A stretch of 64,000 nt of DNA from Protea cynaroides (Eukaryota > Streptophyta > Magnoliopsida > Proteales > Proteaceae), in contig CM053274.1 in the NCBI GenBank assembly GCA_028583415.1, positions 95,760,549 through 95,824,548 on the forward strand, read 5' to 3'. Shown here piece by piece: positions 46,779-59,003 of this stretch. The notes beneath the pieces were generated by a model, which was not told the DNA's origin, did not search any database, and saw only the letters and a list, made by a program, of their open reading frames with translations. Every line of letters starts with the position of its first letter. Position 1 is the stretch's first letter. The position numbers were made by a program, and so were the translations under genes.

Positions 46779-49700
46779 ATGGAAAATAGCTTAGAAAAAA
46801 CTGATGTCTCTGGAATTTCGAAGAAACGAAGATCTTTGGATCTTCAAAGCCTATATGTTGAGAAGTCCAGGGATTCCGTTCCTAAGGGAGAGGCAGAAGA
46901 TAGGGTCCTAAAGAGGAAAAGGAAGTCTCTATCTGAGAATGAGGAATCAGGTCTGGGGCATGGGAAGAAGAAAAGGAAGAGTAGGAAGCAGGTATCTCTT
47001 AGTAGTTTTGAATCGGCTGATAAGAAGAGTAGAAAGACTTCAAATGCAGTAGGTGGTAGTGGTTTGAGTGTGGGATCATCTACGTTCAACAATCCTACAT
47101 TGAAGCTAAGGCAGTTTGTTTCACACCAAAAGACTCAGGGGAAGAAGAAGAATGCCCATGTCCCAGGGGGTGGGAATCAGCAAAATTTGAGTAGTTTAAG
47201 CGTTATTTCTGACAGTTTGGATGATAATATCCCAAAGCGTCCTCGAGGTTTGTCAAGGCGAAAGAAGTTTCAGAGTAATCATGTACCAGATCAGGTGGGA
47301 ACTTCCAGTAGCAGAGTCAGCTCTGATGCCGGGATAATTAAGTTAATCAGTGATTCTGTCCCCACGAAAATTCCTTCTGAAGGTAAACAGAAGAAGGCTT
47401 CTGAAGATTTCAAGGAGAATAATTCCAGTAGGGCTAATTCAACTCAAGGTTTGAAGGCTGAAGATGGTGACTCAGTCAAACATAAACGTGATCCAACCTC
47501 AGAAAATGTTCGTAGGAACCAAGGAAAGAGGCGGGAATCAGCATCCAAGAAGCCAAAACCTGCTGATGGGATTAAGCTGTTGGTTAGTAACTCTGCCAAG
47601 AACTGTCGAGATTTGCAAGAAGACGATGAGGAGAATCTTGAACAAAATGCTGCAAGGATGCTCTCATCTCGGTTTGATCCAAGCTGTACTGGGTTTACTG
47701 AAAACAACAAACCTTTGTCTACTTCTCAATCTAGGAATGGTTTGTCTCCTGTCCCCTCATTTTGTCAGGATCTTATGACTCCTGGGATGGATAATTCAGG
47801 TGGTTTCGCATCCACCTCTGCTGATGCTGCAGGCAGAGTGTTGCGACCTAGGAGACAACACAAGGAGAAGGGTCTTGTGAGGAAAAGGCGGCATTTCTAT
47901 GAGATATTCTCCAGAGATTTGGATGCTTACTGGGTTCTTAACAGGAGGATCAAAGTGTTTTGGCCTTTGGATCAGAGTTGGTATTTTGGCCTTGTTACTA
48001 ATTATGATCCTGAAAGGAAGTTGCATCATGTTAAATATGATGATCGTGATGAGGAATGGATTAATCTCAACAATGAGAGATTCAAACTCCTATTACTTAC
48101 CAGTGAAGTTCCTGGTAAGTCTGGTTCAGAAAAATCAGGGCAGGGTGGTAAAAAGTTGGAAGACCAAGATGATGTTAGCATTGAGGAAGGTGATTGTACA
48201 GGTAGTTATATGGACTCGGAACCCATCATATCATGGTTGGCTCGATCCACACATCGACTCAAGTCTTCACCACTTGGTAGCATGAAGAAACAGAAAACAT
48301 CCTCTCAGACTAAGAAATCTGAGCAATTGATGTTTTGTGATGATCATCCTCCAGGAAGATGCTTGGGTGTGAATTCCTCTAGAACTGATAAAAATAAATC
48401 ACATGGTAAATCTGTGTCAGATGATAGGTCGGTTCGAGGAGAGGTTGCTGAAAAATCTACGCTGTCAAGCACAACATACCCCAATGATAGGAAGCAACCT
48501 TTTGTTTATTTCAGGAGGCGTTTATGCAAAAGAGGGCGGCAATTGGGTAATTATTCCGAGAAGAGCTTAGAATGCAGAAGTTTAACTGTTTCTGGTTCCT
48601 TTGTGGCCTCAGTTGTTGACCAGGTAGGGGCTCTGGAAGAATCTGATGTTACTCTTCAAGTATCTGGTAAGAAAGCTTTGACAAACTTGGACAGGGATAC
48701 TTCATTGTGGTTTGTTGAGAATGGGTTGTTGAAATCAACCTTTCAGCTGATGAAACTAAAACAAGGGAAATTGACGCTCAACTTTGCACTCCATCAGTTT
48801 ATCTATAGTCATGTGTTCAATGCCGAATTATTTTGGCTTTTTCGCACTCTATTGCTCCTTCAGTTGGGTATGGTGGTTGTTGTGTGGCCAAAGGTTCAGC
48901 TGGAAATGCTTTTTGTGGACAATGTTGTTGGATTGAGATTTATGTTGTTTGAGGGATGCTTGATTCAGGCAGTAGCTTTTATATGTTCAGTTCTTAATGT
49001 ATTTCATCAACCTAATGAACATGGAAAGTTGGTGGATCTACATTTGCCAGTTACTTCAATCAGGTTCAAACTGTCAGGATTTCGTGACATTGGAAAGCGG
49101 TTTATATTCATGGTGTACAATTTCTTGGAGGTGAAAAATTCGAAGTGGTTGTACCTAGATTGTAAGCTGAAGAAGCATTGTTTAGTCACCAAGCAGCTAC
49201 CTCTTGCTAAATGCACATATGACAATATTAAGGTCCTTCAACACAGCTATGGTCGGTTAGTCCCTCTTGTTCCTGAGGAGCCCATAACGCACGAGGTACT
49301 TTTTTGTTCCTTAATTATTTTTTTTATTGGGATAAGTGATCCTTAAATATATTCCTTTGCTTGAGTTTGAGTCTTTTGCTGTTCTATTAATTTTAAGTTC
49401 ATGTAATCTTATTTTATCACTCCCTCCTCCTCATGAAGATTGTCTTGTTTGAGGTTTTTTATTATCTCAAAGTTTAAAACAAAGAAATGAAACTCTTTTT
49501 AATTTTCTATAATACCCTTATTTAATCTTCATGTTGATCTATAATCACTTCCTGCAATTCTTTTCCTCTATTAAGTGGCCAAACTGATGACGTTAGTATT
49601 GGAAAAAGAGTTTTTTATAGTTGGTGTCCATGAACTAGTTTCAATCATCTTACCCCCCTCCCCCCCCCACCCCCTGAAATTTTTTTTTCTTAAAATGTGG

Positions 49701-52700
49701 TTTTTTTCCCCCCAGTTGTGGGACAGGGGGGGTTAGTAAGGTAGGAAAAAAAATAAAGCTTCCAACATGATCATTTCTTTGCAATTGGAATGTTTATTCT
49801 CTTCCTTGCTTTAATTGCAAAATTTTGATCCTTTTTTTTTAATTGTTATTACAAAAACTTTTGATATTGTGTTATTAATTTGTTATTTTGGCTACCCAAG
49901 CAGGGTTTAAGCAGAAAATGTAGGCAGGGACTTATGCACATGGGAGTGTCCAAGGAATCAGTTCATATTAATACGAACATTTCATCTTCAAATTTCAATG
50001 ATTGGCACTGGAGACTTCCTCCTTTTGTCCTTTCTTTTTCTTCTGCTCCTTCATTCTTTCTTAGCCTGCATCTGAAGCTGCTTATGGATAATAATGTTGC
50101 TTCTATGAGCTTCCAGAACCACAATTCAATGTCTTTGCTAGAGGATCCGGAAAACTGTGGGAGGGAGATTGATGATGAACAAGTCCGAGAAGTTACCCTT
50201 GAGAATAACGTGGAGGCTTCTTTGAGAGATGCTGCCAGTTCTACATGGTTGTCTTGTGCTAAATCTAAGGTAGAGACTGATGCTCTCTCAATTAGCGATG
50301 ATGGTGGTTGGATAAAATCGTCTCAGAAATACGTTAATAGTGAGCTTAATGTAAATGGAACTTCTGTAGGTCCCCAAGGTTCAGGGAAGGAGATTGATGG
50401 CATTATCCTACCGCAAAGGCGTCCATCCCAACATTCAGTTTCTGAGCAGTTTGTGGGAAAATCAAGGGCGTCTGTTTCTGAAAATCAGTCTTCTCCTGAT
50501 AAGTCTGAAACTGGCTACTTTTCTTGTTTGAATGGTGTCAGTGTTATGATTCCTCCTCATAGTCAAATTGATAGTCAGACGTGTGATGGGGAAACACCAA
50601 ATAGCCAACAGCCTACATTTGATTTTCCTTGGAGCAAGAATGACTTTGCCATCCGCAGTCCAAACCCTACTGCCCCCCGAAGTGTTTGGCATCGGAATAG
50701 ACATTGTGTGGGTTCTTCGTCATTTGGCCGCTCAAAATTTTGGATGGATGAAGGGTCTGATTTTATACGTAATGGCTTGGAGAATGGTTCTAGAAAACCA
50801 AGAACTCAGGTCTCATATGTATCACCATTTGGGGGCTATGACTTAAGCTCAAAACCTAGAAGCCACCTCCGGAAAGGGCGTCCTCACAAAAGAATTAGGA
50901 GTGATAATGAAAAGATGGTGACAGATGGTTCTGGAAGTCTTCAGAGACACATAGAGTTGTTATCATGTGAAGCAAATCTTCTGATTATTGCAGGGGATAG
51001 GGGTTGGAGAGAATGTGGGGCACATATTGTGCTGGAACTTGTTGATCACAAGGACTGGAGACTCCTGGTAAAAGTTTCTGGTGCTACAAAGTATTCATTT
51101 ATGGCACATCAGTTTCTGCAGCCTGGAACCACAAATCGTTACACACATGTCATGATGTGGAAAGGAGGGAAGGATTGGACATTGGAGTTTCCTGACAGGA
51201 GCCAGTGGACCCTTTTCAAGGAAATGCATGAAGAGTGTTACAATCGGAACATGCGAGCTGCTACTGTTAAGAATATTCCAATCCCTGGTGTTCGCTTAAT
51301 TGAGGAGAATGATGATCTTTCAGTGCAAACTCCATTTGTCCACGGTTCGCTCAAGTATTTTCGACAGGTCGAGAATGATGTGGAAATGGCCTTGAATCCA
51401 TCACGTGTTTTATATGACATGGACAGTGAAGATGATGACTGGATTTCAAGATTTCATGCTTCTTCTGAAATTGATGGACATAACATGCTGGGTATTTCTG
51501 AGGAGATGTTTGAGAGGACGATGGACATGATTGAGAAAGTTGCATATTCTCAACAGCGTGATGACTTCACTAGTGGAGAAATAGAGGAGCTTGTGGTAGG
51601 AGTAGGTCCTAGTAGTGTAATTAAGGCAATTCATGAACATTGGCTGCAGAAAAGGCGGAGGAAAGGAATGCCTTTGATCCGGCAATTCCAGGTAACTTCT
51701 ATTGTCCTGTTTGGCTTCATGATTCCTTTTCTTTTGGTGTTATGGTTGCTTATTCCTTTCTCAATGTACTTGCTTTGTCTACTCATGTTCCAACTAAAAA
51801 TTGTTTTCTGTTCCGAGTTTCTGGTTCAAGTACTCGGAACAGTGATTGACTTCAATATAAGATGCATAATAAAGAGTCTTTGTTTTTTCCATATCACATA
51901 TAATTGAAATTTTTTATAGTTCTGTCCATGTAGTTTCTTGCATAAGTGCATAACAATGAGAAGTCTGTTGAGATTCATTCGGGATTTCACGTGAAAGGTT
52001 GGGAACTATTCTCGCATCACTCTGGCTTTTGTTTTTTTTTTTTTTGGGCCAGAAAATGTTTATAGGGTTTGGATGTTGAGGTATTTAGTATTGAACTTAC
52101 AAAATGATATTAAAGTTGATCGAAAGGGATAACACCAAGTTTTCTTCCCTAGCTTTTTTTAGGGGGGGGGGGTGGGGTTGGGGGGAAGGGGGGCTGTAAT
52201 AGAAACCTGAAAAGGGTAGAAGAAGTCTGCTGCTGCTACATGCCAAATATGTCAAAAGGTTGGAAAATGTTTACGTAAAATAGCATCACATGTCTTTTAA
52301 TTTTGTTGAAGAGGGTTCGGACAATTTAATGAGAAACAGTTGCAATCAAAGTATCTCCTTACTTCTTCATTGCCTTGTTCTTTCCATATGTTTGGTTTAT
52401 GGAAACTTTGGCTGCTTTAGTTCTTTTCTTTATTATAAAATTGTCCATTAAATTTTATTATTACTAGGGGGTTCCAAACTTCTAGAAAATATTATTGTAC
52501 TTTTCAAGGCAAATGGAAGCCATAAATTATAAAGCCTATTAGCTCGTATGAAAAGGTTTGGCCATCCACTCAGTCAGTCCAAGAATGGCACTTGATAAAA
52601 ACCCTTTACCCTCTATGCTACCTGGGAAGCTGGTTTTTTGTAATTCATAAATTCCAGGTTCTTTTTCTTCAACTATATGAAACAGTTTTTTGAATGACTC

Positions 52701-55700
52701 TTGAATATCTGATATGGAAGATATGGATTTGGCATTACCTTTAGAGAAAATCATGATGTCATCCGCAAAAGCAAGATGGGTCAATGCAATGTCCTTGCAT
52801 CCGGGAAAGAAATCAATATCCTTCTGCTTTCCCTTAATCTGAAGAGATCAGGATAGACCTTCCAAGACGAGCGTGAATAAAAATGGGGACATGGGGCATC
52901 CTTGCTTTATGCCACGCTTTGATTGTAGAAATCCCACCAGGCTGCCATTAATCAAAACTGAGAATCTAGCTAAGGAGATACATGAGAAAATCCAATGGTA
53001 GAGGCATCTAGGAAATTGCATTTTGGATAGAATATCCATGAGGTCCCATCTAACACTGTCGTAAGCTTTGTGAAGGTCGATTCTCAAGAGAGCGGCAGGA
53101 TGGTGGTTTTCTCTATCAAAGCCTCTGACAAGATCATAGCAGAGCAAAATATTATCCATAATATTGCACCCCTGAATGAGAGCAGACTGGTTTGGACTGA
53201 CTAACCCATTGACGACTCCTTTAAGCATGTGAGCAAGAATCTTGGCAATAATATTGTAGACAATATTACAAAGAGCAATGGGCATAAAGTCAGAAATGGA
53301 ACAAGCACCCTCCTTTTTCAGGATAAGGTATAAGAAAGTTTGATTAACCTCCCACATTTGATTAGGACTGGAGGAAAATCTTTTAATAGCCAATAGGAGA
53401 TCCATCTTAATAATAGTCCAAGCCACAAGTAAATGCCCATGCTGAACCCATCAGGCCCAGGAGCCTTTTGGGCTTTCATAGACTTAATTACCTTGATAAT
53501 CTCGTCATTCAACGGAAGGAGAGCTAAACTAGAGAACTGATCCTGGTTTCATTGCTTAAGATACAAGCTCACGTTCATTTGTATCCATAAGAAGCTGCAC
53601 ATTCCGCTCTGAACATTTATGTCTATCCATTTTGCCTGCCTCTCTTATTAATCGCAAGGTTTTTTATATTGGGGGGAAACTGTCCTGAAGAACTTGATCC
53701 CTTCATAAGAGATATGCAAACTTCCATTCCAAAAAATATCTTCTCTAAAGCCTTGGTCTGGCGTGATACCAGATGGTTTTCTTGCATATTTAACAATTCA
53801 TATTTTGAAGCATTGTCAGTCCTCTGAAATTCCTTTCCAGTAACAGCCCTGCTCCCATACTTTGGCTGTGGTTCTTACCTCCAAGTGGAAACTGGGATAT
53901 TAAGAAATAGAGAAACGGAAATACATGGCATCCTCCCACAGCAGAAATATGACAGAGATTGGTCCTTTAGAGCTTGATCCCTGCACCAGATATGTATCAG
54001 AAAAGAATGAACTTCCACACTGAAAAGTGAAAACTACTTTCCCCAAGGCCTTGGCCATGGCTTGCAAGTACCAGATGACTCTCCGGCATAGCAGTTTATA
54101 TTTTGAAGCAGTGAGGATCCTCCGAAGGCTTTTTCTTAGAACAGGAATTCCTACCCACTGGCAGCCCCATTTGACAGTTACATTTTGATTTCTGAAGGTG
54201 AGACAAGGTTCAATTATAGTTCTTTGGTAGTTTCCTCTTCTCTCTTTTTTTTTTTTTTTTTTGGGTGTTTTGGGGGGGGGGGGGGGGTTTAGTATCCACT
54301 TTTTAACCCCCACCCCTCAGAAAAAGAAAAAGAGAGATACCCACCTGACACACAAAATAGCAACTAAGATATGCTAATGAAGAGGAAACAGAATGCAAGG
54401 CCTCAGGCCAGGAAAGGGAGAGAAGAATAATGAATTATTGAATCACACCTCCCTTGCTTGGTGTGGAGCTGTAGTAGAAGCAAATGCTGGAAACAGAACA
54501 TGAGAGAGACCTAAAAGTATCAAGCTTTGCACATGAGTACAACTCCTAGCTAGGCCTATAAACAGATTGGATTCAGCCCATCAAATTACTTAGGATGTGT
54601 TTTGGCTGTATTTCGTATTTCTTGCATGCAATAATATGTATGTTTGAAATTTAATCATGAAAATACCTTTTTATGAAAATACCTGACATATAAAAACAAA
54701 ACAATGTAGTAGAGTATGATATAATGTTTCCCATGATTCCCCCATTTCTCCAAAATTTACCTTATTCTGTCCAAATTCAAGTGATCTACTAAAATATTTT
54801 GATGTTGATAGGGGGCAAAATCACCCTGTAAGTTGAAATCTGAGATCTTGCTGCTTCTGATGCAGTCCAAGAAGGCCCAAGGCCCAAGCTCAACTCAATA
54901 ATGGGTCAGCCCAAAGAACCAGTCGGTATTGGTCCATTGGACCAACCCAAAGACCAACCCACACTGTTCACGTGAACAATGTTCACGGTACTGTTCACGT
55001 GAACAGTACCAACAGCAGAAATTTTCCTTCTTTTGTTATTTCTTTCCTAAATTATTCTTAGATTTTGTTTCCTAAAGTTAAGTTATGGATTGATATTTTG
55101 TAAGTAGTTTTTTTGGAAACTTTCCTAAATCTATAAAGGCAAGTTTCCCTTTTAATTTATCTTAGGATATTTTTTAGATTGGAAACTTTCCTAAATCTAT
55201 AAAGGCAAGTTTCCCTTTTAATTTATCTTAGGATATTTTTTTTAAGATGACTAAATCCTTCCTTATTTTGTAATCTTTCGTAAGTCTATAAATAAGATAA
55301 AGAAGAAGAGAGCCAGCAGATTTAGACCAGAAAAAAGAAGAGAGTTTAGCTCCTGATTTTCTGGTTGAGTCTCATAGGTTGTGAGACTCAACCGAAATAT
55401 TCTGTTTATGGTTTTCTTGTCCTTTTGTTAATTCCTTCAAGTTCTTATTATTGCATACTGAATTGCAATACCATTAAGTGCTGATTTGATCAACGAAAGC
55501 TCGTGGGATTAAAGATTAAAATCATATCGACCAACTCTAACTAAACCAGTCTCGTTTTCAGATGATAGGTAGTTTTCAAAAAATCACATCTCTCTCATCT
55601 GTGATCGGATCATCTCCAACTTTGGATATGTCTTCATAATCATTCCAAAGAGTATTTCCCATCAAGTTTCAAGTGATTTCAAGGGTTAGATTTCAAGATA

Positions 55701-58012
55701 AGTGGTTTTCTTCATTATTTTTCTCTGCAGATTTTGTATTGGACTGAATTAAGATCCTGTAGCAAAGAGGGCTTGTTAATTTGACTTGCTTTGAACCCTC
55801 TTTGTCATCAGCTTCATTGCATTTGGTGAGGCCGTGAACATGAACTACCTGTTAGCAGTAAGGATGAAGGAAGGAGGGGGGGGGGTCGATGCAGATAAAT
55901 AAAAATATGGCTTATCTTGGTGGAACTTTTTTAAGCCTTGGGTTGTGTTACATTTGTGTTGGGCCTTTAGTCCAAGGGTTTTTGTTGTAATAGGCCTCTT
56001 TAATGAGCCTAAAATCTGAGTGGGAGGTAGGGGTACGTGATTTATTAATTATCAAGTTGAGATGTTTTTCCTCAAAAGATTATTATTATTTTTTATTTGT
56101 AAAGCTTATCTTGTTTTGAGATTATTTTATCCTAAGCTGAGTTGGGTCCTCTTTTCTTATTGGTTGTTATTGTACTAGGCTATTCTGTAGCTTCCCTAAT
56201 TGGTTAGATGATGGAAGCTCTTATTCCTATTGGTTGGATGATGTAATCTCCATAGTTGTCAAGGCGTTGCCTAGGCATTCGAGGTGTAATACATCGGCTA
56301 GGTGATGAGTCACCTTGTGTATGTTCAAAAGGTGACCGCGCCTTGGACGCCTAGGCGTCTCCTTGGGTGCCTTGGACGCCCTAAAGGCCTGGGCGGTCGT
56401 CTTGTTGCAGATGTATAGGTAAATCATTAATTAAATGAAAATTTTCACTTACCTCTCTTAAGGTTTTCGCTTATCCGCAATTCAACCCTCTCTCATTATC
56501 GGCCACATGCTGTTAAGTTCCCCAACGGAAAAGGTGAAAAGAGTTTGTTTACCCTTGTACTAAAAACCAGTCCGAAAGTACATTATAGTCTTGCTCTTGC
56601 ACTCTTGTTTCTTACTTGTATGCTATTATGTTCTAACTTCTTAATTTATTGATTTGTGCTTTTTCGTTTTTTAAAATATGCTTCTTTATGTCCTATAGTT
56701 TATTCATTATTTGTTGGTTTTCTCATATTTATTAAGTTATGCCTTAAATGTTGATTCTTTATGTAGCATACTGCATATATATAAACATTAATATAGCATT
56801 GACATTTTATAAATTAAAAAAATACACTGGAAACGTCTTGGTTGCCTAGGCGCCTTGGATGGCTTCAAACGCCTTGGGGTCGCCCTGTCGCCTTGACAAC
56901 TATGGTAATCTCTCTTAGATCAATCTTAGGTATTTAGAAAGCTATAAACAAAAGTATTTGACTTAGGCCCTCGCAACAATTTAAAGAATAAAGCCTTTCA
57001 GTTTCTGAAATCTGGTTCTGTGGATTTAGACCTACTTACGTGGATTCAGTGATTTTTACGTGGCGGATTTTGGGCATTCTTGGTAGACTCCAATTGAATA
57101 CTAAGTGGGAATCTTTAGTGTAAGAGTGGATTCTCTTCGTAGGCTTTAGTGGATTCCTAGCATGAGGTTTAGGTGATTCCTAATCTATTATCCTATCTAG
57201 TTATCTACCTCCTCCTATTCAATGTTCAATCTATCTTGCCATGCAAGAATTTCAGATCATATTTAATCAAGCCTACTACTGTTTGCTGACCAAATTTCAG
57301 TTCTGTTTGATTACATATTCGTAGTTTCATACCATAACCTGCTGGAATTTAAGATCCAGCTCTTTCGATTCTGATTTACTTTATACTGGAATTCTGTTTG
57401 AATCTTTGAATTTTCCTGGTTGATCTATCAGTTCAGTTCTTGCTTTAAAGTTTTCCTACTTTTAGAAGGATCGTTCCTGATCTCATTGCATTAAAATTCT
57501 GCAGACCGTATCTGTCAACCGAACACTGATGTTGGAGCATAATCTGAACTATTTAACCCTAACTACGAATAATGTTCTGTTTCTGGTTCTTATCCCTACA
57601 ATTTGTGACCCTGTTAAAGTTAATCGCCCATTGGATTCCCCCTGTTTCGGGATTGGCTTATATAGAAGAAGGGCGTACTCAGTGCATGAGGCTCCCTCCA
57701 CTGGGGGGTCTGGGGAGGGGGGCAGATGTATGCAGCCTTACCCCAGCTTTGCAGATAGTCTATTTGCTGACTCAATCCTGCGACTTTATCCATGAAAAGC
57801 TTTCCTAATTCGCACTTAATCCATGAAAATGAAATGCTGTTCTGGACCATGATTTTGATTTGAAGGCATAAGCATCATGCTGATTTTTCTTGACTATGTA
57901 AAGTATGAAATTATTGATAAAAGAATTTAGTGAGCTAGAATTCGTCTTGTGGCTGTAATACCTCTAGGAGTAGGTCTCTGTTTAATAAAATAGTTGAGTT
58001 ATCAGCAGGCTG

Positions 58013-58064
<52 letters not shown>

Positions 58065-59003
58065 CTATCCCAAGTGATTTGTTATGTAAATCTTGGTCCC
58101 TTTGATTTGCTGCAGCCTCCTTTGTGGCAAAGGTACCAGCAACAAATGAAAGATTGGGAATTGGTAGTTAACAGAGGCAATAACTTCCCCTATGGATGCA
58201 AGGAGAAGGCTACAGTTGAGAAGCCACCTATGTTTGCTTTTTGTTTGAGACCACGGGGCTTGGAAGTGCCTAACAGGGGCCCCAAACATAGGTCACAGAG
58301 GAAGTTCACAACCAGTGGGTGGCACAGCAATGCTTTCTCGAGAGAGCAGGATGGTGTCCAGGTTTTTGGTAAATTCCTATCTCCACTATTTATTTATTTT
58401 GTAGTCTATCTCATGTCATCTTCTATCAGTATATAACATTTGTCTTTATTTTTCTATGCTGTACCAGGTAGAAAATTTAATGGGTATTTGTTTAATAACC
58501 ATGAATCATCAGATGCTTCCACATGGCTTCAGACATCTACAAGGGTGTCATCACCACGAGATGCAGTTAGCATGGATTATCTTTCGATGAGCAGTGATGG
58601 TGCTGAGAGGAAGAGGAATCAGTATTCCAAATTCAACAGGAACAAGTCAAAGAAGATCGATTCACAAGTGGCGGCTGTCCCATATGACCAGAGTTTGACA
58701 AGCAGGAGAAATGGAGCCTGCAGGTGGAATATGGGCTTACCTGGGTGGCCTAGCCAGAGACAGTACCAACCAGAAGGTTCCCAGAGGCAGAGAGTTGAAC
58801 AGTTGGGTTGTTCAGATCTTGATGAGTTTAGGCTGAGGGATGCATCAGGTGCTGCTCAGCATGCATCCAACATGGCTAAACTAAAGTGGGAAAAAGCCCA
58901 GAGATTGCGTTACAGGGCAGATCTTGCAATTCACAAGGCTGTGGTTGCCCTTATGACTGCCGATGCCATAAAAGATTCTGAGGAGTCCACAGAAGATGGG
59001 TAG
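46779..59003 (+). CDS. Enhancer of polycomb-like protein (EPL1), NuA4 acetyltransferase subunit
   Basis: The coding exons are 46779-49295, 49904-51691, 58116-58368 and 58468-59003, all GT-AG with matching phases, giving ~1697 aa. The start MENSLEKTDVSGISKKRRSL matches plant EPL proteins. Residues 1-350 are Lys/Arg/Ser-rich and nuclear-type. A Tudor-like segment at ~353-440 contains RRIKVFWPLDQSWYFGLVTN and KYDDRDEEWINL. The EPL region at ~1200-1345 contains GWRECGAHIVLELVDHKDWR, HVMMWKGGKDWTLEFPDRSQ and RVLYDMDSEDDDWISRF. The last exons hold PPLWQRYQQQMKDWELVVNR and end with an Ala-rich helix (AAQHASNMAKLKWEKAQRLR). In yeast and Arabidopsis EPL1 scaffolds the piccolo NuA4 module that acetylates H4 and H2A/H2A.Z; the role here is inferred from homology. 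Intron 2 is 6.4 kb and filled with transposon debris. Confidence 0.93.
52539..53520 (-). pseudogene. Non-LTR retrotransposon (plant LINE) reverse-transcriptase remnant
   Basis: On the minus strand three overlapping frames read the RT core in order: IKVIKSMKAQKAPGPDGFSM (~53500-53420), then SPNQSALIQGCNIMDN, LLRIDLHKAYDSVRWDLMDI and GIKQGCPMSPFLFTLVLEGL (53330-52850), and LTHLAFADDIMIFSKGN (52784 downward) with the catalytic FADD. At least two frameshifts or breaks separate them. No endonuclease or RNase H was found. It lies antisense to the host gene in intron 2. The L1-like clade is likely but not proven. Confidence 0.88.
53660..54200. repeat. Diverged direct duplication next to the LINE
   Basis: The part 53,680-53,870 and the part 53,965-54,170 align loosely: 'gccttggtctggc' versus 'gccttggccatggc', and 'catattttgaagca(t/g)tg' in both. 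On the minus strand both read ASKY(E/K)LL … KAL(E/G)K. This may be the 5' part of the LINE or a separate old repeat; I cannot assign it. Confidence 0.4.
54813..55800 (+). mobile_element. LTR-like segment (possible solo LTR)
   Basis: The segment has an LTR-type organisation without coding sequence: paired CACGTG palindromes at 54966-55010, a TATA-like 'ctataaataag' near 55282-55292, and a 12-bp stem hairpin at 55363-55393 downstream of it. It also contains a 64-bp tandem repeat (about 55114-55177 and 55178-55241). I could not fix TG…CA ends or a 5-bp target duplication, so the boundaries are approximate. Confidence 0.35.
54987..55010. promoter_or_regulatory. Perfect 24-bp palindrome centred on a G-box
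   Basis: The arms GGTAC … GTACC enclose TGTTCACGTGAACA. A second copy of the 12-bp core GTTCACGTGAAC lies at 54966-54977. The CACGTG core is a bHLH/bZIP site type. It may be enhancer-like in the presumed LTR. Confidence 0.55.
56251..56904. mobile_element. hAT-like MITE with perfect 8-bp target duplication
   Basis: This 654-bp element begins CATAGTTGTCAAGGCG and ends CGCCTTGACAACTATG, a perfect 16-bp terminal inverted repeat. Imperfect 'gcctaggcg(cc/t)' inverted blocks follow inside each end. GTAATCTC flanks it exactly at 56243-56250 and 56905-56912. The 8-bp duplication and terminal CA…TG fit the hAT superfamily. It has no coding capacity. A second copy of the left end lies at 63629. Confidence 0.92.
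57668..57750 (-). mobile_element. Au-type SINE, 5'-truncated
   Basis: On the minus strand 'ggggtaaggctgcatacatc … ccccagaccccccagtgg … cctcatgcactgagtacgccc' matches the 3' bodies of the SINEs at 15454 and 28759. The tRNA-like head is missing. Confidence 0.75.
58018..58060. repeat. (CT)n microsatellite
   Basis: About 21 CT units ending ~55 bp before the acceptor of EPL exon 3. It may act as an extended polypyrimidine tract. Confidence 0.95.
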
